From Symbiodinium natans (Eukaryota; Sar; Dinophyceae; Suessiales; Symbiodiniaceae), in NCBI GenBank assembly GCA_905221605.1, contig CAJNDS010002479.1, positions 1,227,624-1,291,623 of the forward strand: a stretch of 64,000 nucleotides of DNA, in the 5' to 3' direction. Both the position numbers and the translations under genes were made by a program. Shown here one piece after another: positions 9,898 through 19,725 of the stretch. Numbering within the stretch: the first letter of the stretch is position 1; the number at the start of each line of letters is the position of its first letter. The notes under the pieces are model-generated. The model saw nothing but the letters and a program-made list of their open reading frames with translations. It was not told the origin of the DNA and ran no database searches.

Positions 9898-12800
9898 TCA
9901 TCCTGCCGCGAAGCAGAGGTGGGTTACAATAGGGTCTGCTGCTGAAGCTTCATCGCCAGATCCCGATTCTCTCCCGAACAAGTTCTCACCTCCGGCAAAA
10001 TACAGCTGAACCGCCTGCGCCAAAGGCTCATCTGGCAGCTGAAGTCCATGAGGCACCGCAGCTATCTCTGAAACATCGCCGTCACTGCTATCTTCTTCCG
10101 GGGTTAAATTCCGATTGGCCTGCATGTATGCGCCTGCCACATCGTGCACTTGCAAGCCCCTCGATTGGTATCCCTCTAGGGATGACTGGTGCCGATACCG
10201 GTCTACAGCATTGTCTATGCCATACCGATAAGTACGAGCCACCTCACGCAGCTCCCGTATTTCAAGACACCTATCCCCTAAAAGACCTACAAAACATTCC
10301 CCAAATATAGCCAGCAATCGGCGTAAGAAGTGCGTCTGCTCATCACGTACTCTCCACACCACCAGCTGCGACCTCAGGCCGTGCACGATGCGACTCACTG
10401 CTTCAGGATCTCGAGTCTCTACAGCACCAAGAAGTTCACGGGCATCATGAGCGTTTCCACTACCCGTGCTCCCCCCAATCTGCACTGTAGGCAGGCCCCC
10501 GGTGTCATCACCGGTCAACGTCTCATGGCCACGGCGGGTGTCCGGAGGAGCAACAGCTTGTCCCAAGACTCCTGAACTAGAGGATGATTGCTGGACGCGT
10601 AGCCGTGGAGAAACATACACTAACTCTGGACTACGGGAGGAAGTGGAAAAAGCTCCTACGTTCGGTGAGAGCTGCATCTCAGGGGTAAGTCTTTCATATA
10701 ACAACATCCTGGCGCGCAACCTCCACCACACTCTCACTAGTCCAACCGTGACCACAAAAACCAGACCGACACCCAGCCCCAAAAGTCCCTGCCAAGCTTG
10801 GAGGTCCCTGGATGGCTGTGCCTGGACAGGCGAAATTACGTCTGTTAGTAGCAATACCCCCAGCCCACTGTACAGGTTGCTACGGCACCCTTCTCCAGGC
10901 TGAATCCGTGCTAGCAGCATCAACACAATCAAAGTGGCCGGCGAAATTCCTACAGAACTTCCCTGCTCCCAGGCTAGGCGTCTCAAAGCCCTGAGGGTCG
11001 ATGATTCCGGAGTTTCCGGCGATGATACCCTCACATTGGCCAACGCAAGAAGTTGGAAAATCCTCTGCCTAGCCAGTGGCTTCGTACCTACATCTGCAAT
11101 CTGAAAGTCCCCAGGTAGATGGGTCACTACTAGGGTTCCGGCATCTACTCTTTCTCTACCGGCAGCCGCCCGAAGGCGCAAATGGCGATTACGCCAACTG
11201 GAGTTCGCGACCTCGAAAGCTCGAACCGATGCCGTATTGTCGCCGAGTAACATCAAGCTAATCGTATCCTCCAAAAGTTCTTCTACTACTGGCTGCATGG
11301 CTTCTCCGAGTTGTATGGTATTAGTCATACTTACCAGCTCGCTTTCGGCAGATGACAGCGTAATAAACGGCTGTTTGGTTGATTCCCAGAGTAACAAAGA
11401 TCCTCGCCACAGCACAAAAGAAGATTGCATTGAACGTGCACCTGCTGGCCCGTGCGAAGCGTCACTGTACAGTTCAAGCACCGTGTTTGTCCGTGGCCGC
11501 GCCAACTGCCCATGCGGCGCCCACATATCCTTGACGGAGTTCGTATACTCTAACCCCATGCTGGCAGTTCCCTTCAAATAACGAAGAACTTGATGGCCCA
11601 TAGCCACCACAAATTTCGGGGACTTAGTGGAGTACTGAGCCATGCGGGCAATCGTATACGAAAGGTCCGGACGGCTCCGCGTGGACATCCATAGTAGAGC
11701 CCCTGTAAGAGCTTGTGCTGCGCGGACGTCAGCCAGCCCAAACTCTTCCTGCTCTTCCGGTTCCTGCCATTTCACCATCGGTACAGGCGCCACGTCATCG
11801 ACACTGTACTTGGCTAATAGCTCTGTCAGATATGACTCTTGCGTTACTCGGAACCCGGACGCCGTACGTACCACTTCCAGACCGCAGAACTTCACCGTCT
11901 TCCCTACCTCTAGCCACTCCGGGTCTGACAGCTTCCAAGTATGCTGTATCACCTCGATGACTGCACGACACAAGGCTAGCACACCAAAAACAATAAAGTC
12001 ATCAACGTAAATTACCATCACCGCCTCGATTTCCAGACCCGGAACTCGAATTAGCCATAAGGCTTCGTCTGATTGCGCCTGAAAGAACCGATACACCTTC
12101 TCGCCCAGGTTGACCGTAAGATCCTTGATTGTAGCGTCGCGGTACATTGCCCAATCCCGCGGACTGGTCTTGAGACCGTACAGCGCCTTAAGGATACGCC
12201 ACCTGTCGGTGGGCTCCAAAATTTTTAGGTCAACCAGGAGGTGCGGCGGTTTCACAATCCAAATTTCTTGCTGACTGACCTGCTGCAGCGGGGCGTGCAA
12301 GAAGGCGGTTTTTATGTCCGCAACTACCCCCACCCAGTGGCACTGGAGGGAGACAAACGCGATCACAGTCCTTACCGTAGCTGCGTCTACACCTGCCGCG
12401 TAAAGACTATCGGCGGAAAGGTCCTGTTGCAGGTAGTTACCGCAGCAAACTGCTCTGAATCTCCGGCGACCTACGCCAGCCTTTCTTGTCAGGACAGCCT
12501 TTCCCGGGATTTGCAGCACCTTATACCCCTGCGACACCCACTTGTTCACCTCCTGAGTACTGACACGCTCGACCGCTTGAGTGACTGTTTCTAGGCTTTG
12601 TACTTCCTCTAGGGCTGCTGGCCTCCAGAGCGGCAACTCTTGCCTAGCTTGCTCCAAGCTAATCGTACGAGTTTGACGAAAAATCTCATCAGGCTCTGGA
12701 TCATGGGTTCCAAGAGGCACATCCGTACAAATGGCCCTAATGCTGCCTTGAAGCTCTACAGCCGGCTGCTCCCGCGCCAAGAGACTTTCGTACCATTCAC

Positions 12801-15800
12801 ACTCTAACCGGGCAACCCGAAGCATTTCGACAACTTCACGTCCATACCCGTTCCTTACAGCGTCGGTGAGCTCTTGAGCTGTTCGGGTCTTAAAGTGCAC
12901 AGCAGCTTGATGCATAGCCACTCCGGCTTCATAGGACTCCTCGTCCAACAACTCGCACGGAAAATCAACTTCCCAAAGATCAAGCCCACAACCCTCCAAA
13001 CTAGAGTCACCCCAATGCTTTGAAGCTCCTCCATCATACTCAATATCCTTGAGCTTCGACATCCAACTTACACCGTACTCCCCATCCCTTCTCGTCGAAT
13101 CGTTCAGGAGAGTCTGCACTGGAAACCCCAGACCCTTTAAAGCATCCTGGTACAAAGGGACAACGGCCTGAAAATCCCGTGGAGCATATGCCACAATCAC
13201 CCAGCGATCTTCACCAACCCAGGCCTCTGCTTCATGCCACCCTGTACTATCAAAAAGCTGAGGTTCATCATGGATGTTAAGCACTGTTCCGGGCTTTACC
13301 CTGCCATCCGGCAGCTTTCTTAACGTTGGCCCTTGACATTTTTCGATCCACAAGCCTCCTCCTTGAAACTGCCCCAGGCCTACTATCCAGGCGAGCCCTC
13401 CGTTACCATTCCGGGCATCACGATGCATAGGAGCTACAGTGTTTCGTGACAGGTAAAGCGTAGTCCATTGACCTTCCGGGTAATGATGCGCGACAAAACG
13501 ATTGATGTAACGTGTGAGGTCCTCGTTTCCTTTAGCGTAGCGAGTGATACCCCTCAGACCCCCTTGACAATACAGTCCTAGGACCGCGTAGGTTCTGTCC
13601 CCTTCGAGGATAGACCGTTTAGGCGAGGGGAACCTCTTCACACATCGTCGCAGCACCTCCAAACAGATGTCAAACTCATAATTTTCAGCCTCTAGGCAGG
13701 ATTTTAAGAATGCCTCCGAGTCCCTACACAAATGCAAGCAGCCTAGACCACCTAGGCTCGCGTCCCATTCATCTAGCAACTCCCTCGGCTCCCCATCTGC
13801 ATCGAGGCGAAATCTGCCAGATTCATCAAAACAGTTTTTCTTAGCAAGCTTTTCATCCCCGTGCGCCAAAGCAAAGTCGGACTCAAACTCATTTTGCACC
13901 GATTCCGAATCCGACTCAAGCTCACCTTTACCCCACTCCCCCCCAGGTGACAACCTGGCCAAGGAACCCTGCACATCAGGCACCACAATGCAGGTCTCAG
14001 ACACACGCACCGTCCTGAGCACGAAATCCGGTGCACTCTTACCTCGAAGGCGATACTTAGGTTTCTTGAGCTCGGGGGTCTTGGGGCCGAGGGGATACAC
14101 CGTATTAGTCAACAACACCTTTTTCTCTTCCCCATCACAGTCCACAAGAACAAGGTGCCCGCCCGGCGTGTCCGGGGCCTGGCCCAAATACAATCCAGGA
14201 ACCGTGCGAGACCTCCAGTGAGACGCAAACCCAGACCGGTGACGCTGACGCGCCTGCAAACGCACGCCGAATGGGAGAAGAGTGGGCTGAGGTATACCCA
14301 AATCACTGCAAAGATGCACCCAGTTTCGGCGACTCGCATGCAACACAGCCAAGGGCCAAAAACTCGGGCCCAACTCCGCCACCGCAAGCAGCTTACGAGC
14401 CAATCCCTTAAGCTGTTGCACCGCCAGCTCGGCTTTGTTGCCCGCAGGAGCCTCACCAGGAGTCCAAGTGGCGTGAATACCGCGCGTCCTGCACCACTCA
14501 ACCAAAGGCCGAGCCCGGAGCTCCTGGGCACGGTCAGCATGATAACGATGTACCGGAAAACCGTACGACTCCAAGCGATTAATAACCGCCTGAACGGCCG
14601 GAAAAACCTCTTTAGAGCGCTTAGACCGCAAAGGAACCCCAAGGAACAAGGTCCGGGTCTTGACAGGGGCCGGAGGTTCCGACGGTGGCGGTAACGGGGG
14701 ATCCTCAAGAGGAAACGCATCAGGACAACGAACACCGTCATCAGGGCCCGAAGGATCGTCCGGTGACTCCGGGCGCTTACCCACGACGCGATGAGTTACC
14801 TTGCTTACACCGGCACCGAAATCACCCGCTTCACCCGAAGCCTCTACCAACATAGGCGGCTCATCCGAAACCTCATCTCCCTCAAGGCGAATCTCCGAAC
14901 GCTCCTCAACACCCGGTACACCGGAGACCGGTACGGTGAAAGCACAAGCCAAGAAAAACCTGTACCCGCGACCCTTGTCTCTTCCCGAAGCAACCGGATC
15001 AAAGCTGCGTCCGTCAACAAACGGCCCTGCCAAGTCGAATGATGCCGAATACAGACCCGTAACCGCAGCTCGCCAATGACTCCGCTGCCGTCCCTGAGCT
15101 GCAATACAAACCGGGCAACCCTTCCGAAAAGGGACATGGTCATTACCAACATGACGCTGAAACATTTCATCCTCAGTCAACTTGGCCAGCCACAATTTTC
15201 GCTCTTCCACCACCCCCTGTTCTCCCTGTTCCCTTTTCCAAGAGCACCATGCGGCCTGGACGGCAGCCGACAACCCTGGAGCCCAACGAGCCCAAGTAGG
15301 AGCCTCCTGAAGCCGAGACTTGCCAGCACTAGGACCCTTTCCAAACCGCTGCCTTTCACTCTCAGTAAGAAATTGCTGATCCAAGGCCTCATACAGGAAC
15401 CAAGAGTTGGTAGCAAACGACGTTGGCTTCGGCCGTACATGCCCAAACTTACCCTGATCAAATCGGGCCAGATACGTCGAATACACACTGGAGAAATCAG
15501 ACCACTCCTGGAAGGCCCACCACGAGGCCCAACCCCTCGGAGGAGCCAACGCTTGCTCTAAATACTCTTCAGGGTCTCGAGGGTGCTCCCAGCCGAACAT
15601 AACCAATCGCCCATCCCTCAGGAATTGCTGATGGCCCGTGCCCTGAAATCCCTTGGCCGTTTCACTGGAGAAACCAAGGTTCGCAGCCGCCTGCTGCAGA
15701 GCCCACTGCGCAAGTTCAAGAGGATCGGTTACTTCAGTAGGCATTGCAACCCCGGAACCCTGCGTCGCCATACCATCAGATGACCCACACAAAGTAGGGG

Positions 15801-18800
15801 AGCTGGCGGTTTTGCTTATTGCACCACCGGCAGCAGGGATACAGGGAGGCCCATCCGCAGCCGCTTGGGCTATGGCGTACAGAAATAAGAAACGAAGCCA
15901 GAGAACACTATCCTCACGCACGATGTCCAACTGCCCCCCGGACAAGCCATCCAGGCCCCAGCGACCTTCGCCCCGATCACGGACTGGAGGAGGTCCTCCA
16001 TCTTGTTCAGCACGACAACGGCTAATCGTTCGGCACGGTGGACCCCCGAGAACGGCGCCCACCACCCCAAGCGTAGCCCACACAATTAAGTGCTGCCACA
16101 CATTGGAACTTAGAAGGTCTGCCCCCCTGGACTTCTCCACTTCCACAACAACCCCTGGAACTCTCCACCTTTGCTGACCCGCGAACAAATGCACCAAGAC
16201 CTCCCCCGGCTTTGCACGTGAGATAGTCCGTCGTCGTCGGCGGTTCCATGGAACTCCTTCCGAATTGAGCCCCTCCAGAGAAGCGTCCTGTCCGGCAACG
16301 CGTGTAAGAAATTCATAGGGGACATGGGGAAACATACTACGTAACCAAATAAGCTGATCTTGCCGAGTGAGAGTTCCACCCGCGACCTTAGCCGCAAGCC
16401 ACGCCCGCGCCTGATCCCTAGCAAACACTGGTTCGTCTACGGTCGTCGCCGGCTTTAGCAGTGGAACCTCACCCCGTTCTTGCAAGCCCTCGTACTCCGC
16501 CACCAGCTTCAACCCTTGTTCCCGGGATACTAAGGGGCACCCTTTAACCACCGTAACATCAAGGGCCGCCTGACCTCGTCTCTTGATGACACAACCCCTT
16601 TTTTTACAGGTGATGGAGAAACCCAGCTGAACAAGGTAGCCGGCGGGAATGATAACTTGACAGGAACCTTCACTAAGAAGGGTGCCCTGTTTGTTGATGT
16701 GAAGTTCCGTTACCCCACTGGCCAGATCAACCCTTATGACCCTGGACGAATCCAACTCCCCCGGTTCTGCAGGCCGTAAGGCGTTAGTCGCTCCAGAATC
16801 AACGAGCGCATATTTCTGATCTGATGCACTTGCCACGGCACTAATCAACCAACCCTTGTCAATGCCCAACTCCTTAAGACATCCCTCCTCCGAAACCTCA
16901 GAAAGATGCAACGTCTTCAGATTGGCCCCTTGCAAAAGCTTAGCAGCCTCAGCGAAAAGGACTTCCTGCGCTTTAGCAGCAACGTCCTGACCCGAAGTGG
17001 CAGTGCTTCCTGACACGCTCGCGCCCCCCGCATCTTCTACCACACCTTTAGCTTGAGGGATGACTTTTGGTTTCGGGGCAACTCCAGGCTTCTTGGGCGC
17101 TGTTTTTGGGGAGGTAGGGCTGTTAGCCTCTGATGGGTTGACGACCTGCCGATTTTCGGGTGACACCAATGGGCACTCCGGACGAAAATGCCCTTCCTGA
17201 CCACATGCCAGGCAGCGTTTCTGCTTTCGGGCAGCCGTTCTGTCATGCTTAAAGCGACAAGAATCCCCGAACCTACACCCCTTTCCCTCAACAAAGTTGT
17301 GGCAAGGACTAGGGTTATTCCCGGGTTCCTTCCCTTTCCCCTTCCCCTTCCCCTTACCCTTATCCCCTCCTAGACCTTCCAAGGCCTTTGTCGCGGCATC
17401 CGTCGCAGCAGCATTAATATTAGGAGGACGATCAGGGGAAGTGGGCTTTGAAGGTTGGGTTTCAGGTTCAGTTCTTGTTGCCGCATTCCGGGCACGCTTA
17501 TCGGGACTCCCTTGAGAATCCCCACTGATTGAAGCAGCTTCGCACTCTGCTTGCACAAGCCTCACAAGACTCACAACCGAGGACACTGAAGGATTGTAGT
17601 CCAAAGCTACCCGATGTCTGAAAGCATTCACCCGAAACCCTACCGCAGGGTACTGCGCAAGAAGACCCGATGTAGCTTGATCTATTCCCCGTAGCAATAG
17701 TGACGGGTCTGGGAGAGATGCCCCCAACTCTCTTACACGCTGCAGGTGCTGCATCCAACGTCTCAGCATTGTCACTGCCGCCCCTACCGACTTAGCCACT
17801 TCAGGGTTCACTAGCTGATGAAGAAGCATTGCTCGCTCTGACGAGCCTCCCGGCTGATACAGGCACTGTATCCTGAAGATAAGTGCTGCCGTAGACAGCC
17901 AGCGGTTGGACACGGCTTCATCTCTCACATGACTGGGAACTGCGGCTAGGACCAATGATACGGCTCTGGACTCTACCCTTTGGTATTTGAAGACGTCGAA
18001 ATGCGCTACAACATCAGCAGGGTCAAGACCTAATCTGTCTAAAGGATCCGCAACTAGCCAACGTTGATATTGGGCTGTTGCCGCAGACTCCACACTGGCA
18101 TACCAACTCGCTGCAGTGGGGCTTAGCCCTGTAAAAATTTGGCGAACTTGCCCCAACCAGTTGCCGCACGTTACTGCCGACGTGGCAATGTCAGCCGATG
18201 GCAGCTTAGGCAGATCAAAGATGTACTTCGCTGGCTCCTCCGGCCTCTCCGGCATGGATGCACTGGACCCTGACTGCCCACTCAACCCTACAACCTGTCC
18301 TGATTGGGGCCAGGCCCTCGAATCGGGAGGCGGCCCTGGCGGAGGTCTGATGACAGTACCACCTGGCGAAACAGGATAGCCGTCGCTACTCACACCCCAA
18401 GTTCCCACCCCTCTGCCGCTGGACCTAGGAGTATGAAACCCTTGGCTACCCTCTATGGCCCCAACACCTACCGACCCTGGCACTTCACCTACCCCTTGAC
18501 TTAGTACAGGAGGTTGACGAGGCATCGTTGCCGGTGCAACGAAGGATGTTGCAGCTAAGGAAGACCTCTGATATGCGTTCAGTGGCAAGTGACTTTGCAG
18601 AGATTGGCTGGCAGCTTCAGGCATGGGATGGCTCACAGCCATCATGCGGGGAGGCACAGTCTGCACCTCTGCTGCAGGCAAAGCTCTCTGGACAACAGGC
18701 TTGGGGACTGCAACAGCATAGCGATCCAAGTCGGCCCTTGCCGAAGCCCCTTCCCCGGACCCTAACCCAAACGCTTCACCCATACCTCTCACTTCTATCC

Positions 18801-19725
18801 CTTCACGGTGGTTGGGGAGCACCTCTGGACCCAACATCGCAAAGGGTTGCACAGCACTCCTCCACGGAGCTACTTGAGCACCCCCATGACCCGGCGTAAA
18901 CGACACAGGCGAATGCTGTACAAACTCTGGCACACGCTGTACAAGGTCCGGTTCAGGGCCAGTAGCTCGCGTACCTCCACTGTGCCAGCTGGATTGCGTC
19001 TCCAACTGCGCTTGCTCCAGACGTGCCCGGAGATTCCGGTTCTCCTCCAAGACCTGTCGCAACAATGCCTCCATATCCGACGGCAAGCCCTCTGCGACTG
19101 GCACAAGCTCACGAGGATCACCGGGTAGCGGTCGACCTGTCAACCCTTCATGCTCACTCAACCGGTCGGGAAGAGGAGCAGGTTGAGCACTCTCTGCTGA
19201 CGCCAGCACCTCCACTGGCCCATACTCTGTAGGCTCTGAGGCCTCCGCACGCCAACCCTGCCCCACGTCGCACTGTGCTGTTCTGGAGACCACCGCCTCA
19301 GGGCGAATCTCAGTCCGATGCTCCAGTCGGGCCACACGGACTGGTGTAGCACTGAAATCGCCTTCGCTGTAAGGCGGCTCCAGCTCCCTACCTGCCTGAT
19401 TTGTATCTCCTAAGCCAGCTTCATCTATCTCCACATTGACCCGTTGGGCGTCCTGGTCCAACGTGCTTGGCCGACTCCTCAACAGGTCAATCTCCGCTTG
19501 CACCTTCTGCGAATGGAAAGGACTCGCCACAGGCTTAGCAGCTTGGCCCTGCTCTAATGCTCCAGGCGACGCCTCGCCCTGCCAGCTTCCGCTAGTAGCT
19601 GCTGTAGGATCACCACTGCCGGTTTGGCTCAAGGCTGTTTGATACGCGGTCTCAGCATGCACATCACCCATTTCTGGGTCAGGCCCAGCGCTGGTCACTC
19701 TTCTATTCTTCAAGAAGGAATCCAT
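9898..19725 (-). CDS. Ty1/copia Gag-Pol polyprotein with extra MTase-like and oxygenase-like domains
   Basis: 3,275 codons from the first ATG after the 5' LTR (GCC-ATG-G context, 103 nt from the LTR edge); the open frame extends 14 codons upstream without an ATG. Residues from that ATG: low-complexity N-terminus with a coiled coil at about 216-243; Gag-like region about 500-740; GK repeat; C-x8-C-x5-C-x3-H finger 808-827; C-x2-C-x4-H-x4-C knuckle 838-851; aspartic protease DSGA 976-979; C5-methyltransferase-like domain about 1175-1446; HHCC pre-integrase zinc site (H1525, H1530, C1537, C1540); integrase D1564, D1731, E1766 with a long acidic insert; oxygenase-like domain about 2036-2186; reverse transcriptase with D2470 and YVDD 2573-2576; RNase H D2755, E2794, D2829, D2878; then a 370-residue tail with hydrophobic segments at about 2926-3000. 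No stop or frame break is present, and catalytic residues of protease, integrase, RT and RNase H are all in place, so the element could be active. Confidence 0.95.
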   Translation of the reverse strand: MDSFLKNRRVTSAGPDPEMGDVHAETAYQTALSQTGSGDPTAATSGSWQGEASPGALEQGQAAKPVASPFHSQKVQAEIDLLRSRPSTLDQDAQRVNVEIDEAGLGDTNQAGRELEPPYSEGDFSATPVRVARLEHRTEIRPEAVVSRTAQCDVGQGWRAEASEPTEYGPVEVLASAESAQPAPLPDRLSEHEGLTGRPLPGDPRELVPVAEGLPSDMEALLRQVLEENRNLRARLEQAQLETQSSWHSGGTRATGPEPDLVQRVPEFVQHSPVSFTPGHGGAQVAPWRSAVQPFAMLGPEVLPNHREGIEVRGMGEAFGLGSGEGASARADLDRYAVAVPKPVVQRALPAAEVQTVPPRMMAVSHPMPEAASQSLQSHLPLNAYQRSSLAATSFVAPATMPRQPPVLSQGVGEVPGSVGVGAIEGSQGFHTPRSSGRGVGTWGVSSDGYPVSPGGTVIRPPPGPPPDSRAWPQSGQVVGLSGQSGSSASMPERPEEPAKYIFDLPKLPSADIATSAVTCGNWLGQVRQIFTGLSPTAASWYASVESAATAQYQRWLVADPLDRLGLDPADVVAHFDVFKYQRVESRAVSLVLAAVPSHVRDEAVSNRWLSTAALIFRIQCLYQPGGSSERAMLLHQLVNPEVAKSVGAAVTMLRRWMQHLQRVRELGASLPDPSLLLRGIDQATSGLLAQYPAVGFRVNAFRHRVALDYNPSVSSVVSLVRLVQAECEAASISGDSQGSPDKRARNAATRTEPETQPSKPTSPDRPPNINAAATDAATKALEGLGGDKGKGKGKGKGKEPGNNPSPCHNFVEGKGCRFGDSCRFKHDRTAARKQKRCLACGQEGHFRPECPLVSPENRQVVNPSEANSPTSPKTAPKKPGVAPKPKVIPQAKGVVEDAGGASVSGSTATSGQDVAAKAQEVLFAEAAKLLQGANLKTLHLSEVSEEGCLKELGIDKGWLISAVASASDQKYALVDSGATNALRPAEPGELDSSRVIRVDLASGVTELHINKQGTLLSEGSCQVIIPAGYLVQLGFSITCKKRGCVIKRRGQAALDVTVVKGCPLVSREQGLKLVAEYEGLQERGEVPLLKPATTVDEPVFARDQARAWLAAKVAGGTLTRQDQLIWLRSMFPHVPYEFLTRVAGQDASLEGLNSEGVPWNRRRRRTISRAKPGEVLVHLFAGQQRWRVPGVVVEVEKSRGADLLSSNVWQHLIVWATLGVVGAVLGGPPCRTISRCRAEQDGGPPPVRDRGEGRWGLDGLSGGQLDIVREDSVLWLRFLFLYAIAQAAADGPPCIPAAGGAISKTASSPTLCGSSDGMATQGSGVAMPTEVTDPLELAQWALQQAAANLGFSSETAKGFQGTGHQQFLRDGRLVMFGWEHPRDPEEYLEQALAPPRGWASWWAFQEWSDFSSVYSTYLARFDQGKFGHVRPKPTSFATNSWFLYEALDQQFLTESERQRFGKGPSAGKSRLQEAPTWARWAPGLSAAVQAAWCSWKREQGEQGVVEERKLWLAKLTEDEMFQRHVGNDHVPFRKGCPVCIAAQGRQRSHWRAAVTGLYSASFDLAGPFVDGRSFDPVASGRDKGRGYRFFLACAFTVPVSGVPGVEERSEIRLEGDEVSDEPPMLVEASGEAGDFGAGVSKVTHRVVGKRPESPDDPSGPDDGVRCPDAFPLEDPPLPPPSEPPAPVKTRTLFLGVPLRSKRSKEVFPAVQAVINRLESYGFPVHRYHADRAQELRARPLVEWCRTRGIHATWTPGEAPAGNKAELAVQQLKGLARKLLAVAELGPSFWPLAVLHASRRNWVHLCSDLGIPQPTLLPFGVRLQARQRHRSGFASHWRSRTVPGLYLGQAPDTPGGHLVLVDCDGEEKKVLLTNTVYPLGPKTPELKKPKYRLRGKSAPDFVLRTVRVSETCIVVPDVQGSLARLSPGGEWGKGELESDSESVQNEFESDFALAHGDEKLAKKNCFDESGRFRLDADGEPRELLDEWDASLGGLGCLHLCRDSEAFLKSCLEAENYEFDICLEVLRRCVKRFPSPKRSILEGDRTYAVLGLYCQGGLRGITRYAKGNEDLTRYINRFVAHHYPEGQWTTLYLSRNTVAPMHRDARNGNGGLAWIVGLGQFQGGGLWIEKCQGPTLRKLPDGRVKPGTVLNIHDEPQLFDSTGWHEAEAWVGEDRWVIVAYAPRDFQAVVPLYQDALKGLGFPVQTLLNDSTRRDGEYGVSWMSKLKDIEYDGGASKHWGDSSLEGCGLDLWEVDFPCELLDEESYEAGVAMHQAAVHFKTRTAQELTDAVRNGYGREVVEMLRVARLECEWYESLLAREQPAVELQGSIRAICTDVPLGTHDPEPDEIFRQTRTISLEQARQELPLWRPAALEEVQSLETVTQAVERVSTQEVNKWVSQGYKVLQIPGKAVLTRKAGVGRRRFRAVCCGNYLQQDLSADSLYAAGVDAATVRTVIAFVSLQCHWVGVVADIKTAFLHAPLQQVSQQEIWIVKPPHLLVDLKILEPTDRWRILKALYGLKTSPRDWAMYRDATIKDLTVNLGEKVYRFFQAQSDEALWLIRVPGLEIEAVMVIYVDDFIVFGVLALCRAVIEVIQHTWKLSDPEWLEVGKTVKFCGLEVVRTASGFRVTQESYLTELLAKYSVDDVAPVPMVKWQEPEEQEEFGLADVRAAQALTGALLWMSTRSRPDLSYTIARMAQYSTKSPKFVVAMGHQVLRYLKGTASMGLEYTNSVKDMWAPHGQLARPRTNTVLELYSDASHGPAGARSMQSSFVLWRGSLLLWESTKQPFITLSSAESELVSMTNTIQLGEAMQPVVEELLEDTISLMLLGDNTASVRAFEVANSSWRNRHLRLRAAAGRERVDAGTLVVTHLPGDFQIADVGTKPLARQRIFQLLALANVRVSSPETPESSTLRALRRLAWEQGSSVGISPATLIVLMLLARIQPGEGCRSNLYSGLGVLLLTDVISPVQAQPSRDLQAWQGLLGLGVGLVFVVTVGLVRVWWRLRARMLLYERLTPEMQLSPNVGAFSTSSRSPELVYVSPRLRVQQSSSSSGVLGQAVAPPDTRRGHETLTGDDTGGLPTVQIGGSTGSGNAHDARELLGAVETRDPEAVSRIVHGLRSQLVVWRVRDEQTHFLRRLLAIFGECFVGLLGDRCLEIRELREVARTYRYGIDNAVDRYRHQSSLEGYQSRGLQVHDVAGAYMQANRNLTPEEDSSDGDVSEIAAVPHGLQLPDEPLAQAVQLYFAGGENLFGRESGSGDEASAADPIVTHLCFAAG
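13168..13620 (-). other. 2OG-Fe(II) oxygenase-like (TET/JBP-type) domain in the polyprotein
   Basis: Polyprotein residues about 2036-2186, between integrase and reverse transcriptase. Visible are an iron-binding HxD (H2101-R-D2103, in APMHRDARN), a GGGLWIE strand, a distal H2164 (GWHEAEAW) and R2174 ten residues later, which would bind 2-oxoglutarate. The HRDxxN...GGGLW arrangement recalls TET/JBP thymine or methylcytosine oxygenases. Function is inferred from motif spacing only. Confidence 0.6.
15388..16203 (-). other. cytosine-C5-methyltransferase-like domain in the polyprotein
   Basis: Polyprotein residues about 1175-1446. LVHLFAG (1180-1183 = LFAG) resembles SAM-binding motif I, VVEVEKSRGADLL the acidic second strand, GGPPCRTIS (C1231) the catalytic Pro-Cys motif IV, and FGWEHP the motif VI glutamate. 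FGHVRPKPTSFATN resembles the late KPTxxxTN region. No clear target-recognition domain is visible, and a low-complexity insert lies between motifs IV and VI, so activity is uncertain. Confidence 0.6.

Noticed and set aside
14109-14741. 210-codon minus-strand and 179-codon plus-strand ORFs inside the element
   Set aside because: Out-of-frame shadows of the integrase region of the polyprotein, as are the other 60-170 codon frames between 9,100 and 19,700.
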